From positions 1-64,000 of the forward strand of contig NZ_JOEQ01000036.1 of the NCBI RefSeq assembly GCF_000721075.1: 64,000 nucleotides of DNA, given 5' to 3'. Position 1 is the stretch's first letter. Each line of letters opens with the position of its first letter. This document shows, in pieces, positions 35,317 through 43,888 of this stretch. The position numbers and the translations under genes are program-made. The DNA comes from Streptosporangium amethystogenes. GTDB taxonomy: Bacteria; Actinomycetota; Actinomycetes; Streptosporangiales; Streptosporangiaceae. The notes under the pieces were generated by a model that had not been told where the DNA came from, ran no database searches, and saw only the letters and a list, made by a program, of their open reading frames with translations.

Positions 35317-35670
35317 TCAGCCATCCAGACGGACGGTGACGGTGACGTGACCCGCTTCGTCACGTCTGGAAACCGCGTGCCCGGTGCGGTCGATCCCATC
35401 CAGCTGTAGCGATATCGGACCGCCCTCGGCCAGGAAGTTGCGCCACCACACCTTGGCGTCGGGGAACTGAACGCCGATCGTGACAGTGTCGGCCGAGCGC
35501 CGGAAGGCGACGGGTGTGCTGAAGGTGCGCCCCGAGCGGCGTCCCGTGTAGGTGACGACCGTGAGGTGTCCGCTGATGAACCGACCCCATCGAGGCGAGG
35601 AGCGCAACGTCAGGACACAGGAGTTGAAACGGCCGACCGCTCGCTTCGGAAGCACTCTCCGGTATCGCAC
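35317..35670 (-). CDS. DDN/DUF385-family (F420-dependent nitroreductase-like) protein
   Basis: A 117-residue split-barrel protein. ‘GHLTVVTYTGRRSGRTFSTPVAF’-type sequence and ‘DAKVWWRNFLAEGG’ match the deazaflavin-dependent nitroreductase (DDN) family. Members reduce quinones or nitro compounds with F420H2, although some lack the N-terminal F420-binding helix and act otherwise. It is divergent from a TetR gene, with a shared operator-like repeat between them, so TetR control is likely. Confidence 0.8.
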   Translation of the reverse strand: MRYRRVLPKRAVGRFNSCVLTLRSSPRWGRFISGHLTVVTYTGRRSGRTFSTPVAFRRSADTVTIGVQFPDAKVWWRNFLAEGGPISLQLDGIDRTGHAVSRRDEAGHVTVTVRLDG

Positions 35671-35718
35671 AGAACCTCCATCACGACGGGTGTCTCTTAC
35701 CGGCCAGCGTAACCCGAT

Positions 35719-35740
35719 AAGTGGAGAGACCTATCCACTT
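35719..35740. promoter_or_regulatory. 22-bp inverted repeat between DDN-family and TetR genes
   Basis: AAGTGGA (35719-35725) and TCCACTT (35734-35740) are perfect inverted arms eight bases apart. The right arm ends 17 bases before the TetR ATG. It is a typical TetR operator position for both divergent genes. Confidence 0.65.
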
Positions 35741-35757
35741 GGCCTAAAGTGAGAGAC

Positions 35758-36492
35758 ATGCGCGCTAAGACCTCTCGTATGCCGGCCGTCCCCGACGCGG
35801 CCGTGGGGTTGCGCGCCGACGCACGGCAGAACCGCGACCGCATCGTCGAGGTCGCTCGCGAACTGTTCGCCGACCGCGGACTCGACGTGCCGATGGCCGC
35901 GATCGCCCGGCATGCCCAGGTGGGGATCGCGACGCTCTACCGCCGTTTCCCCACGAAGGAGTCGCTGGTCACCGAGGTGTTCGCCGATCAGTTCGAGGCA
36001 TGCGTGTCGGTCCTCGACGACGCGCTGGCCGATCCGGACCCGTGGCGCGGGTTCTGCACGGCCATCGAGAAGGTGTGCACCATGCAGGCCGTCGACCGTG
36101 GCTTCAGCGCGGCCTTCATCGCGGCGTTCCCCGACGCGGTCGACATCGAACAGGAACGCGACCGCGCCATACAGGGCTTCGCCGAGCTGACGCGACGCGC
36201 CAAGGAGACCGGGCGGCTGCGCGCCGACTTCGTGCCGGACGACCTCGCCCTACTGCTCATGGCCAACAGCGGCATCATCGCCGAATCCACCGAAGCGGCC
36301 CTGGCCGCGTCCCGACGACTCGTCGCCTACCTGCTCAGCGCCTTCCGCGCCGAACAGGCCGAGTCCCTCCCATCGCCCGCCCCGCTCAATCTGCATGACG
36401 TCCTGAACTCACCGGCCTCCACCCCTCGTCCCGCACCGCAGGCCGGCACCAGCCCCGGCGACCCGCCCCAGAGCAGATCACGGAACCGCTGA
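35758..36492 (+). CDS. TetR-family transcriptional regulator
   Basis: A 244-residue regulator. ‘ADARQNRDRIVEVARELFADRG’-type sequence and ‘VPMAAIARHAQVGIATLYRRFPTKESLV’-type sequence form the DNA-binding head, and the C-terminal domain has the helical TetR_C style found in SbtR-like proteins. ATG 35758 is preferred; a GTG at 35749 is in frame. The last 30 residues are Pro/Ser-rich and probably disordered. It probably represses itself and the divergent DDN-family gene. Confidence 0.87.
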   Translation: MRAKTSRMPAVPDAAVGLRADARQNRDRIVEVARELFADRGLDVPMAAIARHAQVGIATLYRRFPTKESLVTEVFADQFEACVSVLDDALADPDPWRGFCTAIEKVCTMQAVDRGFSAAFIAAFPDAVDIEQERDRAIQGFAELTRRAKETGRLRADFVPDDLALLLMANSGIIAESTEAALAASRRLVAYLLSAFRAEQAESLPSPAPLNLHDVLNSPASTPRPAPQAGTSPGDPPQSRSRNR

Positions 36493-36776
36493 CCGCTCGC
36501 TCCTCGGCACGACCGGACATTCGCCTCCGCCCCGTAGGCGTAGGCGAGGTTGTCGCGGCCGGTCGGCGTGCCGGGGTGTTCGGCGCCCGATCGATGGCGC
36601 GGGACAGCTTGGCCAGGCCAGTCAAGTAGTGCCCCACCAGCCTTCCCATCGGCTCACAAGCGTTTTCCAAGCATGACCACGCACTCTGCGACAGGACATC
36701 ACGTGTTCGGGACGCGATTCTCGCGGGAGTCGCCTTTCAGATGGCACGTGTTTCTTCTACGAAGGGCAGGAAGAAA
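36493..36776. other. Intergenic region with no supported gene
   Basis: About 280 bases. Minus-strand frames give peptides such as ‘VGHYLTGLAKLSRAIDRA’ that look vaguely protein-like but have no start context or family match, and could be gene debris. The last 60 bases contain the leader and ribosome site of the small secreted protein. Confidence 0.3.
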
Positions 36777-37037
36777 ATGAGAGCTCGTCGTCTGGCCACA
36801 GCGGCGCTGATGGCCGGTGGACTTGTCTTCGGCACCATGGCCGGCCCCGCCGCAGCCGCCACCACCACCACGGCGGCCTCCGCGCAGGCCGCCCCGTCTT
36901 GGCACCTCGCGGGCTACTACCAGTACAAAAACGACTGCAACAGAACCGGTTTCACCGCCATTACCAACGGCGGCATCGTCCAGTCTTACAGGTGCGATCT
37001 CGAAGGCTCTCGCTTCGCCCTTTATCTCTACTACTGA
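36777..37037 (+). CDS. Small secreted protein of unknown function
   Basis: An 86-residue precursor. The N-terminus ‘MRARRLATAALMAGGLVFG’ with the following ‘TMAGPAAA’ is a classical Sec signal peptide; cleavage is likely after the Ala run near residue 28. The mature part has a Thr/Ala-rich start and about 35 ordered residues with two cysteines (‘KNDCNRTG’ and ‘YRCDLEG’), probably one disulfide, and ends ‘FALYLYY’. ATG 36777 has AGGAAG just upstream. It is monocistronic, with a strong terminator. No family is recognised. Confidence 0.75.
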   Translation: MRARRLATAALMAGGLVFGTMAGPAAAATTTTAASAQAAPSWHLAGYYQYKNDCNRTGFTAITNGGIVQSYRCDLEGSRFALYLYY

Positions 37038-37053
37038 AATAGCCTGAGAAAAC

Positions 37054-37097
37054 GTCGGCTCGGGACGGATCTCTCCGTGAGTCCGTTCCGAGCCGAC
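37054..37097 (+). terminator. Strong 16-bp terminator hairpin
   Basis: Positions 37054-37069 pair with 37082-37097 (one G-T wobble) around a 12-base loop, beginning 16 bases after the stop of the small secreted protein and preceded by an A-rich run. The rest of the gap to 37298 shows nothing recognisable. Confidence 0.8.
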
Positions 37098-37298
37098 CGT
37101 CCGCGGCCGTGTTCCCCTCAGGCGTCGAGGCCGGGGTCACGGCCGGCGAAGGCGGCCTCGCCGCTCAGGTCGAGCGGTTCGCCCGCCCGGTCGTTCGCCG
37201 GACGTCGAGGCGGCCTTCGTCTGATCATGTGCTCCGGCCAGGGTGCACGTGACCACGGCAAAGGCGGTTGCCTGAACACCGCTGCGGACACGAACCGA

Positions 37299-37823
37299 TC
37301 AGCTCTCCTCGTCGTCGGTGAGCAGGAAATCGGGCCGGAAACGATCCCAGCCCGGCACGTTCAGCGCGTTGAGCGCCGAGACGATGCGTTTCTCCTCGTA
37401 GACGAAGTGCGTCTCCATCAGCGCGGCGAGACTGTCCAGCTCGCCGCGTACCTGGACCGGATCCGTCTCCTGGTCCAGGCTGCCGACGAGCGCCTCCAGC
37501 CTCCTGAGGGAGTCCTCCACCAGCCGGTGGTCGCGACGCAGTTCGTCCAGCACCGGGCGCAGTTCGGGAAACCGCTCGGCGAGCTCGGGGAACGCGCCGT
37601 CGTCCTCACCGGTGTGGTGCCGGTGCAGGGCGGAACAGAAGGTCAGGCAGTGGGCCCGCAGTTCGCGGGGGCGCACGCCGCCGCCGAGGTAGGCCTCGAC
37701 GTTCTCGCGGAGTGCGGCGAGCTCCTCGCGGAGCCAGAGATGTACTTCGATCAGTTGGTTGCCGAACGCCCTCAGGCGTCCATCGGGTGTTTCCACGGTC
37801 GTCCAGTGTTCCGGCGCCTCCAT
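37299..37823 (-). CDS. Hemerythrin-like (HHE) metal-binding protein
   Basis: A 174-residue four-helix protein. Iron ligands of the HHE type are visible: His in ‘IEVHLWLREEL’, the cluster ‘ALHRHHTGEDDGAFPEL’, ‘ELRRDHRLVED’ and ‘METHFVYEEKRIV’. Such proteins bind a di-iron centre and sense or store O2/NO or assist Fe-S repair. ATG 37823 starts just before the first conserved helix. An ATG at about 37997 would add 58 residues containing three Cys and several His, which do not look family-like; the ribosome site is weak for both. Confidence 0.78.
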   Translation of the reverse strand: MEAPEHWTTVETPDGRLRAFGNQLIEVHLWLREELAALRENVEAYLGGGVRPRELRAHCLTFCSALHRHHTGEDDGAFPELAERFPELRPVLDELRRDHRLVEDSLRRLEALVGSLDQETDPVQVRGELDSLAALMETHFVYEEKRIVSALNALNVPGWDRFRPDFLLTDDEES

Positions 37824-37990
37824 GCCCTCGGCGATCTCTTTGCCGGGTGCACCGCGACGCTGGCACAGAACCTCATCATCATCGCGATGATCAGTCAACC
37901 CGCACTCGCACCGGCCGGAGAAAGGGCGACCCACCCCGTTTCGTTCCCACAGTGAGGGGGGGCCGGTGCGATCCACGTACAAGATCGTGT

Positions 37991-38650
37991 TCATGATGGA
38001 GACAGATCTCCCTGTCCGGCGAGACCGACGACCTCGTCGGCCCAGCGATCCAGCAGGATCGGGTCGTGACTGATCGCCAGTACCCTCGCCCCGGTACGCT
38101 CCCGGTAGGCGTTCACCACCCCGACCAGGTGTGCCTGTGTGGAGGCGTCCAGCATGGTGGTCATCTCGTCGCAGATCAGGTAGCGGGGTTCCAAGGTCAG
38201 CGCCCTGGCCACGCAGGCCCGCTGCAACTGCCCGTCGGAGACCTCGTGCGGCCATCGGGTGAGCAGGTCGCCGGTCAGACCTGTCTCCCGGGCCAGTTCG
38301 GTGACGCGCCCCTCGTCCGGCCGGCCGTTCGCGGTCAGTGGCTCGCCGATCACTTCGGCGAGCTTGAGCCGCGGATCCACCGCGAGCCTGGGCTGCTGGT
38401 AGATCAGGGCCACCCGGATGCGCAGCTCGCGGGCCGCGCGCTGCCGCCAGCGCGTCACGATCGTGCCGTCCACGGTGAGCGTGCCCGACGCCGGACGCAG
38501 CATCAGCGCCATGACTCTGGCCAGCGTCGACTTCCCGCAGCCGCTCGGCCCGGCCAGGCCGGTCACCTTACCCGGCATGATCGTCAGGGACGTCTCGTCC
38601 AACGCGGTGTGCCTGCCGTACCTGACGGTGATTCCGGACGCCTCAAGCAT
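37991..38650 (-). CDS. ABC ATPase (DppF/NikE type)
   Basis: A 219-residue ATPase. Walker A is ‘GPSGCGKST’ and Walker B ‘YLICDEMTTMLD’. The signature is ‘VSDGQLQRACVARAL’, a departure from LSGGQ seen in some nickel/peptide ATPases. It is shorter than usual, without the C-terminal oligopeptide extension. ATG 38650 has GGAGG upstream and overlaps the previous ATPase gene by eight bases. It is the last gene of the second peptide/nickel-type operon. Confidence 0.9.
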   Translation of the reverse strand: MLEASGITVRYGRHTALDETSLTIMPGKVTGLAGPSGCGKSTLARVMALMLRPASGTLTVDGTIVTRWRQRAARELRIRVALIYQQPRLAVDPRLKLAEVIGEPLTANGRPDEGRVTELARETGLTGDLLTRWPHEVSDGQLQRACVARALTLEPRYLICDEMTTMLDASTQAHLVGVVNAYRERTGARVLAISHDPILLDRWADEVVGLAGQGDLSPS

Positions 38651-39578
38651 GCCTGTCCTCCAGGGCGTGGTGGCAGGCCACGCCGCCGTCCATCGGTGGC
38701 GGCACCGCGCACCGCTCGGTCTCGTGGCCGCAGCGCGACCGGAACGCACATCCTCCGGGCAGCCGGGTCAGCTCGGGCGGCAGGCCGGGGACGGGGACGA
38801 ACGCCCGATCAGGCTGGGCCGCCACCAGCCCCGCCGTGTACGGATGGCGGGGGCGCCCGAGCACCTCGGCCACCGGCCCCACCTCGACCAGGCGGCTGGC
38901 GTACATCACCGCGAGGTCGTCGGCGACCCGTTCGGCGGCCCGCAGGTCGTGCGTGATCAGGAGTACCGCACGTCCCTCGTCGCACAGCTCGCGCAGCGTC
39001 CCCATCGCCCGGTCCACCAGCGGCCGGTCCAGCCCGCTGGTCGGCTCGTCGGCCAGCACCAGCCACGGGTCGCCCGCCAGCGCGATCGCGTTCGCCACCC
39101 GCTGGGCCATGCCGCCCGACAGCTCGTGCGGGTAGCGGTCCAGCTCCCGCGGGCGCAGGCCGTACCGCGCCGCCAGGTCATCGGCCGTGGCGTGCGAGCC
39201 GAGCTCGCGCACGGCCTCCTGAAGTTGCGCCCGTGCCGTGCGCACGGGCGTGAGGTGGGTGGCCGGGCTCTGCGGGATGAGCCCGATCTCGCGCCCGCGC
39301 ACCCGCCTGGCCAGTACGGCCTGCGAGGCGCCGAGGAGTTCCACCGGCTCCTCGCCGTGCTCCAGCCATGCCTGGCCGGAGACGGTCGCGTTGTCCGGCA
39401 GCAGGCCGAGCAGCGCGTGCGCGAGCACCGACTTGCCGCACCCGGACTCTCCCACCAGGGCCAGGCAGCTACCCGGCCGTACCTCGAAGGTCGCCTCGCT
39501 GACCGCTCGCACCGTCGCGCCCGGGATGCGGAAGCTGACGCTCAGCCCCTGGACCCGTAGCCGTCTCCTGCCGGTCAC
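38643..39578 (-). CDS. ABC ATPase (DppD/NikD type)
   Basis: A 311-residue ATPase. Walker A is ‘GESGCGKSV’, the signature ‘LSGGMAQRVANAIAL’ and Walker B ‘LVLADEPTSGLD’. The C-terminal ‘GGCAFRSRCGHETERCAVPPP’-type sequence is the Cys-rich extension typical of OppD/DppD. GTG 39578 overlaps the permease stop (GTGA). Confidence 0.92.
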   Translation of the reverse strand: MTGRRRLRVQGLSVSFRIPGATVRAVSEATFEVRPGSCLALVGESGCGKSVLAHALLGLLPDNATVSGQAWLEHGEEPVELLGASQAVLARRVRGREIGLIPQSPATHLTPVRTARAQLQEAVRELGSHATADDLAARYGLRPRELDRYPHELSGGMAQRVANAIALAGDPWLVLADEPTSGLDRPLVDRAMGTLRELCDEGRAVLLITHDLRAAERVADDLAVMYASRLVEVGPVAEVLGRPRHPYTAGLVAAQPDRAFVPVPGLPPELTRLPGGCAFRSRCGHETERCAVPPPMDGGVACHHALEDRHA

Positions 39579-40387
39579 AGTTCCAGCTCCGATCTCCAGC
39601 GGGGGCTGCGGCGGTCGCGCCAGTGCTGGGCCAGCACCGACACCGCCAGCGTGGGCACCAGGATGAACAGGCCGGGCATCAGGCTCGACCACCAGTCGCC
39701 GGTGAGCAGCGAGCGCTGCCCATCGTTGATCATGTTGCCGAGTGAGGCCAGATGCGGCGGGAGTCCCAGGCCGAGGAAGCTCAGCGCGGTCTCATGCCAG
39801 ATCGCGTGGGGCATCATCAGCACCGTCGCCAGCGTCAGGTGCGGGAAAAGGTGCGGTAGCAGATGGCGGCGGACCACCCGCATCCTGGTCGAGCCTCCGG
39901 AGATCGCCGCCTCCACGAACGGGCGCGAGCGCAGCGAGAGCACCTCGGAGCGCACGATCCGCGCCGCCGTGGTCCAGTGCGTCACCCCCACGGAGATCAC
40001 CACGGCGGTGGCGCTCGGCGCGAACAGCGCGACGATGAAGATGCCGAACAGCAGGTGCGGCAGGGCGTTGAAACCGTCCACCACCCGCATGAGCAGGCGG
40101 TCGGGCAGTCCTCCCAGAGTGCCCGCCGCCAGGCCCATGAGCCCGCCGATCACCATGCTGACCAGCGCGGCCACCAGGCCGACGAGAAAGGAGACGCGCA
40201 GGCCGTAGATCGACCGGATCAGTACGTCCCGCCCGACCTCGTCGGTGCCGAGAGGGTGCGATAGAGAGGGCGGCTGCCCGGCCGCGCGCAGGTCCACCAG
40301 GCTCTGGTCGAGTTGCACGACGGGCGGCACCAGGAGCACGGCGAGCGCCAGCAGCACCAGGGTGCCGGCCGCGAACCTCACCGGCAT
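39575..40387 (-). CDS. ABC permease (DppC/NikC type)
   Basis: A 270-residue permease. ‘HPLGTDEVGRDVLIRSIYGL’ is the DppC periplasmic block, and ‘FVEAAISGGSTRMRVVRRHLLPH’-type sequence the ATPase-coupling loop. It begins immediately after the stop codon of the DppB-type gene. Confidence 0.92.
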   Translation of the reverse strand: MPVRFAAGTLVLLALAVLLVPPVVQLDQSLVDLRAAGQPPSLSHPLGTDEVGRDVLIRSIYGLRVSFLVGLVAALVSMVIGGLMGLAAGTLGGLPDRLLMRVVDGFNALPHLLFGIFIVALFAPSATAVVISVGVTHWTTAARIVRSEVLSLRSRPFVEAAISGGSTRMRVVRRHLLPHLFPHLTLATVLMMPHAIWHETALSFLGLGLPPHLASLGNMINDGQRSLLTGDWWSSLMPGLFILVPTLAVSVLAQHWRDRRSPRWRSELEL

Positions 40388-41368
40388 TCAGCCCACCCCC
40401 AAAGTGCGCACCCGCGGATCAGCCACGGTGTAGGCGATGTCGGCGAGCAGGTTGCCGGCCAGCACCGCCGCCGTGCCCAGCAGCGTGAGCGCCGCCAGCA
40501 GCGGGAAGTCCACGGCCAGCGCCGCCTGCACCGAGGCCGCGGCGACGCCGGGCCAGGAGAAGATCGTCTCGACCAGGATCGCGCCGGTGACCAGTTCCGG
40601 CATCCGAGCGCCGAGCAGGGTGAGAAAGGGCAGCAGCGCCGACCTCAGCGCATGCCGCACGATCACGGTTCGCTCGCGCAGGCCGCGGGCGCGCGCGCCG
40701 ATCACGAAGTCCTCCCGCAGCACCCCGATGACCGACTCCCGCACGTAGAGCACCAGCCACGACGACTGGGAGATCGCCAGCACCGCGACCGGCAGGACCA
40801 GGTGCGCGGCCACGTCGGCGGGGTCGATCGTGGTCGACGCCGCGTCGGTCAGGCCCCCTGCCGGCAGCCAGCCCAGCTGGACCGCGAAGACCCAGATGGC
40901 CAGCAGCCCCAGCCAGAACACCGGGGCGGCCTCGTTGGCGAACGCGCCGCCGGTGATCACCCGGTCCACCCAGGAGCCGCGCCGCCAGGCGGCGAGGGTC
41001 CCCACCACCAGGCTGCCGGCGAACATCAGTACCAGCGCCGAGCCGGTGGCCAGCAGGGTCCAGCCCAGCCGCTCGCCGATGATCTCGCTGACCGGCCGGT
41101 GCAGGGAGCGCGACTCGCCCAGCTCGCCGCTGACCAGGTTGCCGAACCAGGTGGCGTACTGCTCAAGGACCGGCCGGTCCAGGCCCCAGTTCTGCCTGAT
41201 CGACTCGACCACCTCGGGAGAAGTGACCAGCGCGCGTTCGCCGAGGTACTGCCTGACCGGGTCGAAGGGGGAGGCCTGGGCCAGCGCGAACATGACGATC
41301 GTGACGGTCACCAGCAGTGGCACCGCGAAGGCCGCCCGCCAGGCGACCATCTTGAGTACCGCTCTCAC
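40388..41368 (-). CDS. ABC permease (DppB/NikB type)
   Basis: A 326-residue permease with six predicted helices. ‘AQASPFDPVRQYLGERALVTSPEVV’-type sequence after the first helix and ‘ARGLRERTVIVRHALRSALLP’-type sequence at the coupling loop are typical of DppB/NikB. GTG 41368 overlaps the binding-protein stop (GTGA). Confidence 0.92.
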   Translation of the reverse strand: MRAVLKMVAWRAAFAVPLLVTVTIVMFALAQASPFDPVRQYLGERALVTSPEVVESIRQNWGLDRPVLEQYATWFGNLVSGELGESRSLHRPVSEIIGERLGWTLLATGSALVLMFAGSLVVGTLAAWRRGSWVDRVITGGAFANEAAPVFWLGLLAIWVFAVQLGWLPAGGLTDAASTTIDPADVAAHLVLPVAVLAISQSSWLVLYVRESVIGVLREDFVIGARARGLRERTVIVRHALRSALLPFLTLLGARMPELVTGAILVETIFSWPGVAAASVQAALAVDFPLLAALTLLGTAAVLAGNLLADIAYTVADPRVRTLGVG

Positions 41369-42915
41369 GCGGCCGGCTTCCAGGTGTGGATGCCGGCGAA
41401 CAGGCCTCCAGTGGCGTGCTCGTGGCCGTCCACGCCCGGCACGATCCCTTCGTACCTGCCGCGGATCACGTACACGTGTTTGAGGAAGACCAGGTACGAA
41501 TAGACCTCGTCGTCCCTGACGACCTTCTGGAAGTCGGCGTAGATCCGCTCGCGTTCCGCCTGCTCGCCCGAGGCCCTGCCCTGCTCCAGCAGCCTGTCGG
41601 CTTCGGGATTGTCGTAACGGCCCGGGTTGAAGAAGCCCTGGCCCTTGAAGTCGGAGTGAAACAGCTCGTAGTTGACGTAGTCGGGGTCGTACGGGCTGCC
41701 GAACCCCATGACCGCCGCGTCCCTGTCCAGTCGCGCTTCGATCGCGTCCCAGTCCAGGCCGATCGGCTCGACCCGCAGACCGATCCTCTTGGCGTCGGAG
41801 GCGGCGGCCAGCGCGAGTTCCTTGCGCAGCGAATCGCCCGCCGGATACATCAGAGTGAACTCGGCGTCCCTGCCGTCCTTCTCCCTGATGCCGTCCTCAC
41901 CCATGATCCAGCCTGCCTCGTCGAGCAGCCTCCCCGCGGCTTCGGGGTCGGTGCCACCGGTCACCTCGGGGTCGTGCCATCCGGTGTCGGGCGAGATCGG
42001 CCCGTAGGCGGGAACGCCCGCGCCGGCCAGGATCGTGTCGACCATCGCCTGCCGGTCGAGGGCCAGGCCGAACGCCCTGCGTACGGCCCGGTCGCCGGTC
42101 ACCGGCTGGGTCATCGGGAACACGATCGCGCGATAGTCGGCGCTCGGCACGTCGTACACGCTCAGGTCCTGCCGGCCACGTAGGCCGGCGGCGGCCTTCG
42201 GCGGCAGCACGGTGGCGTCGAATTCGCCCGCCCGGACCCGGGTCGCGCGCACGTTGTCGTCGGGTGCGAAGGCGAGCACCAGCCGGGAGATCGCCGGAGC
42301 GCCACCCCAGTACTCCTTGTTCGCCTCCAACACGATCTTGTCCCCGGGCGTCCAGGAGACGAACCGGTAGGGGCCGCTGCCGACCGGTCTGGTCTTCTCC
42401 ATCGTGCCCATCGGCACGATGCCGAGCGTGGTGCGCTGCACGAACGGCGCATAGGGATACCGAAGACCGAACACCACGGTCCGCGCGTCGGGAGCCGCCA
42501 CATCCTTGATCGCCGAATAGTCGCTCCTGATCGTGGAGCCGTTGGCGGGATCGAGCAGCGCCTCGTAGGTGTACTCCACGTCCTTGCTGGTCAGCGGCTT
42601 TCCGTCATGGAACTTCAGCCCCTCTTTCAGGGTGAAGGTGACGGTCGTCCCGTTCGCGGAGACGGTGGGCGGCTCAGCGGCGAGCGCGGGCTTGATCGTC
42701 AGATCGGGTGCCCGGCTCATCAACCCGTCGAAGATCAACGAGCCCCCGTCAGGGGAGAACCCGAGCACCGGGCTCAAATTGTCGAATTCCGAGCTCAGAC
42801 CGATGACGAACGTGTCATCCGGCGGGTCGGCCGCGCCCCGAGGGGCGGAGCAGGCCGCTCCGGCCAGAGCGAGGACGACGCACAGCGTGGCGGACTTCTG
42901 GAGAAGTTTTGTCAC
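41365..42915 (-). CDS. ABC substrate-binding lipoprotein (SBP family 5)
   Basis: A 516-residue family-5 binding protein. GTG 42915 begins a signal peptide ending in the lipobox ‘LAGAAC’. Blocks ‘TFTLKEGLKFHDGKPLTSKDVEYTYEAL’-type sequence, ‘GSGPYRFVSWTPGDKIVLEANKEYWGG’-type sequence and ‘PEAAGRLLDEAGW’ support the family. The open frame extends far upstream, but that part has no family similarity. It is the first gene of a five-gene operon; the ligand (peptide, nickel complex or other) is not evident. Confidence 0.92.
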   Translation of the reverse strand: MTKLLQKSATLCVVLALAGAACSAPRGAADPPDDTFVIGLSSEFDNLSPVLGFSPDGGSLIFDGLMSRAPDLTIKPALAAEPPTVSANGTTVTFTLKEGLKFHDGKPLTSKDVEYTYEALLDPANGSTIRSDYSAIKDVAAPDARTVVFGLRYPYAPFVQRTTLGIVPMGTMEKTRPVGSGPYRFVSWTPGDKIVLEANKEYWGGAPAISRLVLAFAPDDNVRATRVRAGEFDATVLPPKAAAGLRGRQDLSVYDVPSADYRAIVFPMTQPVTGDRAVRRAFGLALDRQAMVDTILAGAGVPAYGPISPDTGWHDPEVTGGTDPEAAGRLLDEAGWIMGEDGIREKDGRDAEFTLMYPAGDSLRKELALAAASDAKRIGLRVEPIGLDWDAIEARLDRDAAVMGFGSPYDPDYVNYELFHSDFKGQGFFNPGRYDNPEADRLLEQGRASGEQAERERIYADFQKVVRDDEVYSYLVFLKHVYVIRGRYEGIVPGVDGHEHATGGLFAGIHTWKPAA

Positions 42916-42932
42916 AAGAGAACTTCTATCAC

Positions 42933-42949
42933 TTGCAACTAACTCGCAA
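42933..42949. promoter_or_regulatory. Imperfect TTGC/GCAA inverted repeat upstream of the second ABC operon
   Basis: TTGCAACTAACTCGCAA is an imperfect inverted repeat (6 of 8 arm positions) in an AT-rich patch 18 bases before the lipoprotein start. It may be an operator. The remaining gap to the GNAT gene is GC-rich and shows no gene. Confidence 0.4.
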
Positions 42950-43161
42950 TAACATGGGATGGACTTCCCGTGGAGCTCAGGTTGCATCCGCCCGCCGCCC
43001 GACCGCGGCGGCAGGGGGCCGCGCCACATCGGCGCGATCGAGAAGGTCTCGCCGCCCGGCGGCGCAAGTGGGCCGTGCCCCAGGGCGACCGCGCCTCTCC
43101 CCGGCGCCCGCCTTCCGGTTCCGTGATGTCCGGTGGGAGGATCGATTGTTCCCACAGGAGG

Positions 43162-43629
43162 ATGAGCACGGAATTGAAGATCGTAGTTGATGACCTCTCC
43201 GGTCCGGAGATCGCCGGATTCCTTGACGAGCACGTCCAGGAGATGCGGTCCATCACTCCGCTGGAGAGCAAGCACGCCCTCGACCTGGAGGGCCTGCGCA
43301 GGCCAGAGATCACCTTCTGGGCCGTCATGGACGGTGACATCCTGGTCGGCTGCGGCGCGATCAAGAGGCTGGACGCGGGCCACGCGGAGGTCAAGTCGAT
43401 GCGCACCAGGCCGACGCGCAAGCGGAGCGGAATCGCATCCCTCCTCCTGGAGCACATCGTCACCGAGGCCAGACGGATGGGATTCACCAGGCTGAGCCTC
43501 GAGACCGGGGCGGCCGAGTTCTTCCTGCCGGCCAGGAAGCTGTACGAGAAGTTCGGATTCGAGTACTGCGAGCCGTTCGCGGACTACAAACCCGACCCGA
43601 ACAGCGCGTTCATGACGAGAGCGCTCTGA
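43162..43629 (+). CDS. GNAT-family N-acetyltransferase
   Basis: A 155-residue acetyltransferase. ‘VKSMRTRPTRKRSGIASLLLEHIVTEAR’-type sequence is the acetyl-CoA pyrophosphate loop (motif A), and ‘LSLETGAAEFFLPARKLYEKFGF’-type sequence is motif B. Sequence style is that of PhnO/YsnE-like small-molecule acetyltransferases. ATG 43162 has ACAGGAGG upstream. It is monocistronic and divergent from the ABC operon. Confidence 0.9.
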   Translation: MSTELKIVVDDLSGPEIAGFLDEHVQEMRSITPLESKHALDLEGLRRPEITFWAVMDGDILVGCGAIKRLDAGHAEVKSMRTRPTRKRSGIASLLLEHIVTEARRMGFTRLSLETGAAEFFLPARKLYEKFGFEYCEPFADYKPDPNSAFMTRAL

Positions 43630-43831
43630 GGACCTGTCCAGCCGATCCTTTCCGGATCGCTGACTTCCCGCGAACGCCTCACCGCCGTCGTGCCCTCCAG
43701 AACCCGCACCCGCGGGACCACGCCGGCCTTTCTTCTCGTCTGCCGTTTCCGATGTGCTCCCGGTCGTGAGAGGCCATCGGATCGATCGTTTGATCCCCCC
43801 GTACGGCCTTCGAACCGGCATGGTGGCAAAT

Positions 43832-43876
43832 GGAAGCGACCGGGCCCCGCTCGGAGAGCGGGGCCCGGTCGCTTCC
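43832..43876. terminator. 21-bp perfect bidirectional terminator
   Basis: Positions 43832-43852 and 43856-43876 are perfect reverse complements around a GGA loop. It lies 13 bases from the hydantoinase stop and about 200 from the GNAT stop, so it can serve both convergent units. The rest of the gap (43630-43831) has no gene. Confidence 0.85.
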
Positions 43877-43888
43877 TGGCGGAACCGG

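Noticed and set aside
36386..36670. Minus-strand frame with VGHYLTGLAKLSRAIDRA
   Set aside because: Overlaps the TetR 3' end, switches to low-complexity sequence, and no family is recognisable; at most old gene debris.
37824..37997. N-terminal extension of the hemerythrin-like protein from an upstream ATG
   Set aside because: The extra 58 residues do not resemble the family and the ribosome site is weak; the internal ATG is preferred, with modest confidence.
42970..43161. Upstream extension of the GNAT frame
   Set aside because: The 64 extra residues are Arg/Pro-rich, and ATG 43162 has a near-perfect AGGAGG and begins at the family's normal N-terminus.
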